Below, one piece after another: positions 12,353 through 15,546 of a stretch of 15,546 nt of DNA. The DNA comes from Treponema sp. GTDB taxonomy: Bacteria > Spirochaetota > Spirochaetia > Treponematales > Breznakiellaceae. Within the stretch, counting starts at the first letter, position 1; every line of letters starts with the position of its first letter. The stretch lies in assembly GCA_031290325.1 (NCBI GenBank), contig JAITNU010000221.1, positions 1-15,546 on the forward strand, in the 5' to 3' direction. Made by a program: the position numbers and the translations under genes. The notes under the pieces were generated by a model that ran no database searches, was not told where the DNA came from, and saw nothing but the letters and a program-made list of their open reading frames with translations.

Positions 12353-15094
12353 TTGGTATTCCTGACGATTATCCTTATGGGGGTGGTCCTGTTCCCCGTT
12401 ATCGGGGTGATTATGCTGCTCAGGAAAACCGCCGGCCACCAGGAGGAGCTTGACCGGAGCTTTGAACGGATCAGGCTGCTTGAAGATAAAGTCCGCATGC
12501 TTGAGCGCATAAGTGCACAAGTTACCAGTTGGGAAGCGCCACTATCGCAGACGGAAACCACTATGGAACCGGCGGAATTGCCGCAGGTACCGGTGTGTTC
12601 AGCGGTGACGCCGGTTTCTCATGCTGCCGTTCCCTCTGGTATACGGAAAGCTATCAGTTCCTTTATCCACAGGGGGAACCTCTGGGCAGCAGGAGGCATC
12701 CTCCTCCTCATCGCAGCCTTTGCCATGCTGATAGTCTATCTGGCACGCCACGGGTTTTTTACGGTGGAAATGGGCATTGCCGCTGCCGCCCTTACCGGGC
12801 TTGGGATGCTGGTCTTTGGCTGGCGGCTCAGAGGGCCCCTCTATTTCCTCCTCCTCCAGGGTGGAGGCGCCGGCATCCTCTACCTTGCCGTGTTTGCCGC
12901 CCACAAGTTCACCCCCTCTTTTTCCGCCCCGGTTTCGATACTCCTGATGAGCGTCCTGATACCCCTGGTGGTATTCCTCGCCCTGTTTCAGAACTCCCAG
13001 CCCCTGGTCATCTTCGGCTTCCTCGGCGGATTTGCCGCACCCCTGCTCCTTGCGGACACCGGAGGTGGTCATACCTTCCTCTTCTCCTATTATCTGGTCC
13101 TCGATCTTGGCGTACTGGTCATCGGCTATTTCCGACGCTGGCAAGGTCTCAATCTTCTGGCCTTGCTCTGCACCCTGGGGTTCTCCCTGTTTTGGGTGAT
13201 GAGCCGGTATGGACCTGCCGCGTTCTGGACCACCGAACCCTTCCTCATGGCCTTCATTGGGCTCTTCACCCTCCTGGAAATCCACCTGCTGGGGGATAAA
13301 AACACGAACCAGGAGCTCCACCTCAATGGCAGTGACATCGTGATGATGCTGGCCACCCCTTTTGGAGCGGCCCTGCTGCAATGGCGGATTTTTTCATATA
13401 TACCCCACGGGTATGCCATCATCAGCAGCATCTTTTCAGTGCTGTACCTGTTGTTGAGCCTCAGCATCCTGAAACGAATGGGCAAAGCACTGCGCCCTGT
13501 TGCCGAGGGATACCTGGCTCTGGCGGTCCTATTGGCGAACCTCGTGATTCCCCTGGAGTTGCCCCTGCACATAACCAGCGCGGTCTGGGCTGCCGAAGGC
13601 GTGGTGGTGATCTTTTTCAGCAGGCGATTGCGGGATAGCCTGGGGCTGAACCATCTGCGGGTTATGGCCACAGGGTTTATCCTCCATATTGCAGGGGCCT
13701 TTGTCCTGGAACCATTCCCCTCAGGCGCCTCCCCCTTCCCAAGCCCCCGGTTTACCGGTTCCCTCATCATCGCCCTATCCGCTTTTGCCATCCTCGTCCT
13801 GATCAACCGTTTCAAGAAATCCCCTGCCCAAACGCCGGAAGGGAACCTGGCGGACCTTGAATCGTGGCTTCCCCAGGTCTTGCTGATCCTGGGGATCTGG
13901 GCCTATACCTGGTGGTTCGGCGGGTGGTTTTTTGAATTGGCCCGATTTCCGGGCAATGAGCATCCTGGGAATATCTATCCCTGGACGACCTTCTTTATCC
14001 TCTGTTCTGTTACGAGCCTCGGGGCCTTTGGTACGGCCCATTACTTCCAGTGTCACGTTTTCAAGATTGGGGCCATTCCCGCCCTGGCCTTTGCCACCCT
14101 TCAGCCCCTGGTGGTACTGCTGAAAGGGCTTGCGGTATCCCGTGACTTTTTTATCTATAATTTCTTTGCAACCCCCAACCAGTGGGGCTGGCTCCTCTTC
14201 TTTGCGGTCCAGCCGGTACTACTGGTGATCCAGGGGAGGGAAGTGGCCGCCAAGAAACCCAAGCTCCACGGGGTCTGGCTATTCCTGGTTATCCTCATCA
14301 CCCTGGGGGTGCTGACGTCCACGCTCCGCGCCCAAACCAAGCTCTGGAACCTCGCCGAATCCTGGACCAGCCTTGCAGGGATACTCCCGGTCATCGCAAG
14401 CCTGGCGCTTCTATCCCGGTTGTCCGCCTCCCTGTTTGGAGTCTCCCTCTCCCCGTTACCCCTGGTGTACCGGAAACTGCTCGGCTTCATCCTCCCCCTG
14501 CTCCTCTGCGCCATCGCGGGCCTCTGGTTTCTGGTTATGCTGTTTTTTGCAGGGAACCCCTCACCGCTTCCCGTGTATCTCCCCATCCTCAGCCCCCTGG
14601 ATATACAGCAGGGCTTGTGCATTGCCGCTGTCCTCCACTGGCTACTCCGAGGCCAGATACTCCCTGAATCCAGGGGCCGCCGAATGGAAAAAATGGCGCT
14701 TATCCTGGGGGATCTGATGGTCTTCCTCTGGATTATGGCCATCATCGCCCGAAGCTGCCATTTTTATCAGGGGATACCCCTGTCCCAGGTTCCGGCAAGT
14801 CCCGAGTTTCACCGCTGCCTGTTCATCTTCTGGGCACTCTACGGAATCGCCCATATCATCGGAGGACACAAGCGATCCCAACGTCCGATTTGGATAGCCG
14901 GGGCGGTCCTCACGGTTACTGACATTGGGAAGCTCCTCATCTTTGATCTTGCCGATACCGGCGCACTACCGCGGATTGTGTCCTTCTTTATTGCCGGGCT
15001 TATCCTACTCTTCATCGGCTGGGCCGCGCCCCTGCCCCCGGTACTCAAAGCCAAGCCTGAACATCAGGAAGAGAAACCTGACCAATTAGAGTAA
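12353..15094 (+). CDS. DUF2339-family giant polytopic membrane protein
   Basis: 913 residues. A signal-anchor-like helix (3-23) is followed by a charged coiled coil (about 29-56, HQEELDRSFERIRLLEDKV) and a Pro/Thr-rich linker to about 100. From 107 to the end there are some two dozen hydrophobic helices. The stretch RGNLWAAGGILLLIAAFAM, then LLLQGGGAGILYLAVFAAHK and VIFGFLGGFAAPLLL, are hallmarks of DUF2339 (PF10101) predicted membrane proteins, whose function is not established. The tail is a short charged cytoplasmic end. The start is TTG with AGGAG 5 nt upstream. No ATG fits better: the ATG 24 nt further in would cut into the first membrane helix. It stands alone, so context gives no role. 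A transport or envelope function is a guess. Confidence 0.85.
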   Translation: MVFLTIILMGVVLFPVIGVIMLLRKTAGHQEELDRSFERIRLLEDKVRMLERISAQVTSWEAPLSQTETTMEPAELPQVPVCSAVTPVSHAAVPSGIRKAISSFIHRGNLWAAGGILLLIAAFAMLIVYLARHGFFTVEMGIAAAALTGLGMLVFGWRLRGPLYFLLLQGGGAGILYLAVFAAHKFTPSFSAPVSILLMSVLIPLVVFLALFQNSQPLVIFGFLGGFAAPLLLADTGGGHTFLFSYYLVLDLGVLVIGYFRRWQGLNLLALLCTLGFSLFWVMSRYGPAAFWTTEPFLMAFIGLFTLLEIHLLGDKNTNQELHLNGSDIVMMLATPFGAALLQWRIFSYIPHGYAIISSIFSVLYLLLSLSILKRMGKALRPVAEGYLALAVLLANLVIPLELPLHITSAVWAAEGVVVIFFSRRLRDSLGLNHLRVMATGFILHIAGAFVLEPFPSGASPFPSPRFTGSLIIALSAFAILVLINRFKKSPAQTPEGNLADLESWLPQVLLILGIWAYTWWFGGWFFELARFPGNEHPGNIYPWTTFFILCSVTSLGAFGTAHYFQCHVFKIGAIPALAFATLQPLVVLLKGLAVSRDFFIYNFFATPNQWGWLLFFAVQPVLLVIQGREVAAKKPKLHGVWLFLVILITLGVLTSTLRAQTKLWNLAESWTSLAGILPVIASLALLSRLSASLFGVSLSPLPLVYRKLLGFILPLLLCAIAGLWFLVMLFFAGNPSPLPVYLPILSPLDIQQGLCIAAVLHWLLRGQILPESRGRRMEKMALILGDLMVFLWIMAIIARSCHFYQGIPLSQVPASPEFHRCLFIFWALYGIAHIIGGHKRSQRPIWIAGAVLTVTDIGKLLIFDLADTGALPRIVSFFIAGLILLFIGWAAPLPPVLKAKPEHQEEKPDQLE

Positions 15095-15159
15095 GCGAAA
15101 AAAATAGGTAAAAAGCGCCTATTTCGACATTCGAGTGAAGGGGAGGCCGAAAGTCAAAA

Positions 15160-15185
15160 AAAGGCCCGCCAGATGGCGAGCCTTT
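15160..15185. terminator. Bidirectional terminator hairpin between DUF2339 gene and a leftward small gene
   Basis: AAAGGC-C-CGCC (15160-15170) pairs with GGCG-A-GCCTTT (15175-15185) around AGAT, ten pairs with one C/A mismatch. The seven A's at 15156-15162, which include the first bases of the arm, become a strong U-tract on the minus strand. On the plus strand the U-tract is short (CCTTTGTT). It fits the end of the leftward gene best and probably also stops DUF2339 transcripts. Confidence 0.6.
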
Positions 15186-15211
15186 GTTAAATACAGTAAG
15201 TTTCCCGGAAC

Positions 15212-15419
15212 TTATATAATTTTAGTTTGGGTACAACCCGAATTGAACACACATATAACAGGGATTCCAAACATTCGGCCTTTAACATAGTCGTCTGGCA
15301 GTGGCGATTCTGCATTGGCTTTATCCAGGTCTTCACACCACTCGCCGAGCCACCTGCTCGTCAATTTCTTCCTGGGTGATTTCCCGCTTCAAATACACTT
15401 CAAATTCTTCTTCGGTCAT
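15212..15419 (-). pseudogene. Small leftward gene apparently broken by a one-base frameshift
   Basis: An ATG (15419) with GGAG about 6 nt upstream opens a frame reading MTEEEFEVYLKREITQEEID, which stops at TGA after 28 codons (15333). From 15358 the neighbouring frame continues without a stop for 48 codons to TAA at 15212. It carries a protein-like sequence (WLGEWCEDLDKA, PLPDDYVKGRMFGIPVI) and runs up to the terminator. Joining the two at the GAGCAGG stretch gives a product of about 68 residues. I do not recognise the family. It could be a real frameshift mutation, a sequencing error, programmed frameshifting, or two overlapping small genes (a TTG at 15367 could start the second). Confidence 0.45.
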
Positions 15420-15454
15420 CTCTGTCTCCGGATTCAATCACGAAGTGCAACACT

Positions 15455-15486
15455 CCCTTGACAGGGACCGGTGGGTCTGTCAAGGG
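15455..15486. repeat. Strong palindrome upstream of the small leftward gene
   Basis: CCCTTGACA (15455-15463) and TGTCAAGGG (15478-15486) are perfect inverted copies. Inside them GACC (15466-15469) pairs with GGTC (15474-15477). No T-run follows on either strand, so it does not look like a terminator. Its place 36 nt ahead of the small gene's ATG would suit an operator or a leader structure. Confidence 0.5.
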
Positions 15487-15546
15487 GTAAACAAAAACGG
15501 CAAAACCCTTTAAGATGGTGTAATCAAAACTTCATCGAAAAGGAGT

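Noticed and set aside
12599..13815. Two long minus-strand frames (260 and 229 codons)
   Set aside because: They are antisense to the DUF2339 gene, and their Glu/Gly/Gln-rich and Arg-rich compositions are the reverse reading of hydrophobic codons.
15105..15130. AAATAGG/CCTATTT hairpin just after the DUF2339 stop as its terminator
   Set aside because: The seven-pair stem is AT-rich, has a nine-base loop and no following T-run. The hairpin at 15160-15185 is a better candidate.
15301..15513. A 70-codon plus-strand frame at the right end
   Set aside because: It is antisense to the better-supported leftward small gene. No ribosome-binding site was seen, and the sequence is low in structure (Ser/Thr runs).
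15510..15546. A leftward open frame from the right edge ending ...FDEVLITPS
   Set aside because: Only about 11 codons are visible, too few to tell the end of a real gene from chance. It may prove to be the gene upstream of the frameshifted one.

Overview
The window reads as a spirochaete chromosome, most likely a Treponema-like (Treponemataceae/Breznakiellaceae) species. The reasons are the rpsB-tsf-frr-uppS-cdsA-dxr gene order, an elongation factor G of the spirochaete/mitochondrial kind (AHIDSGKTT P-loop), an S2 protein with a long acidic tail, and a single-pass FlgD-like/OmpA-like envelope protein. The lineage is inferred from protein character, not from a database comparison. Most of the DNA is ordinary housekeeping sequence. 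The less ordinary material lies in the gaps and at the right end.

Left part (1-4409). A truncated receiver-domain gene at the left edge converges on a leftward pair: an EF-G gene (spdEFG1/fusA type) followed 12 nt later by a RecA/KaiC-like P-loop ATPase of unknown function. The pair has a good sigma-70-like promoter and ends in a hairpin terminator. Rightward and divergent from fusA is an inner-membrane-anchored OmpA-like protein. A 35-codon reading frame overlaps its stop codon (ATGA) and ends 3 nt before maf.

Centre (4413-10180). maf, rpsB, tsf, frr, uppS, cdsA and dxr run rightward as one tightly packed block: nucleotide-pool housekeeping, ribosomal protein S2, EF-Ts, ribosome recycling, undecaprenyl-PP synthesis, CDP-diacylglycerol synthesis and the first committed MEP-pathway step. 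rpsB starts at TTG directly after a GC-rich hairpin. dxr runs into a short CTCCGTGT repeat that supplies its last codons, its stop and a bidirectional terminator. The rseP gene that often follows dxr is absent.

Right part (10200-15546). A CBS/DRTGG-regulated family II pyrophosphatase runs leftward, possibly from a nearly leaderless promoter, and is followed by an unrecognised 37-residue frame with its own Shine-Dalgarno. The roughly 340 nt upstream of it are a decayed, multiply frameshifted C-terminus of an O-acetylhomoserine sulfhydrylase. Then comes a very large DUF2339-type polytopic membrane protein (TTG start), a terminator hairpin, and a small leftward gene that looks broken by a one-base frameshift next to a strong palindrome.

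I do not see CRISPR, transposase, tRNA or rRNA genes. I see no clearly new multi-gene system. The best leads are the fusA-linked ATPase, the two tiny frames, the S2 leader hairpin, and the repeat that has remodelled the end of dxr.
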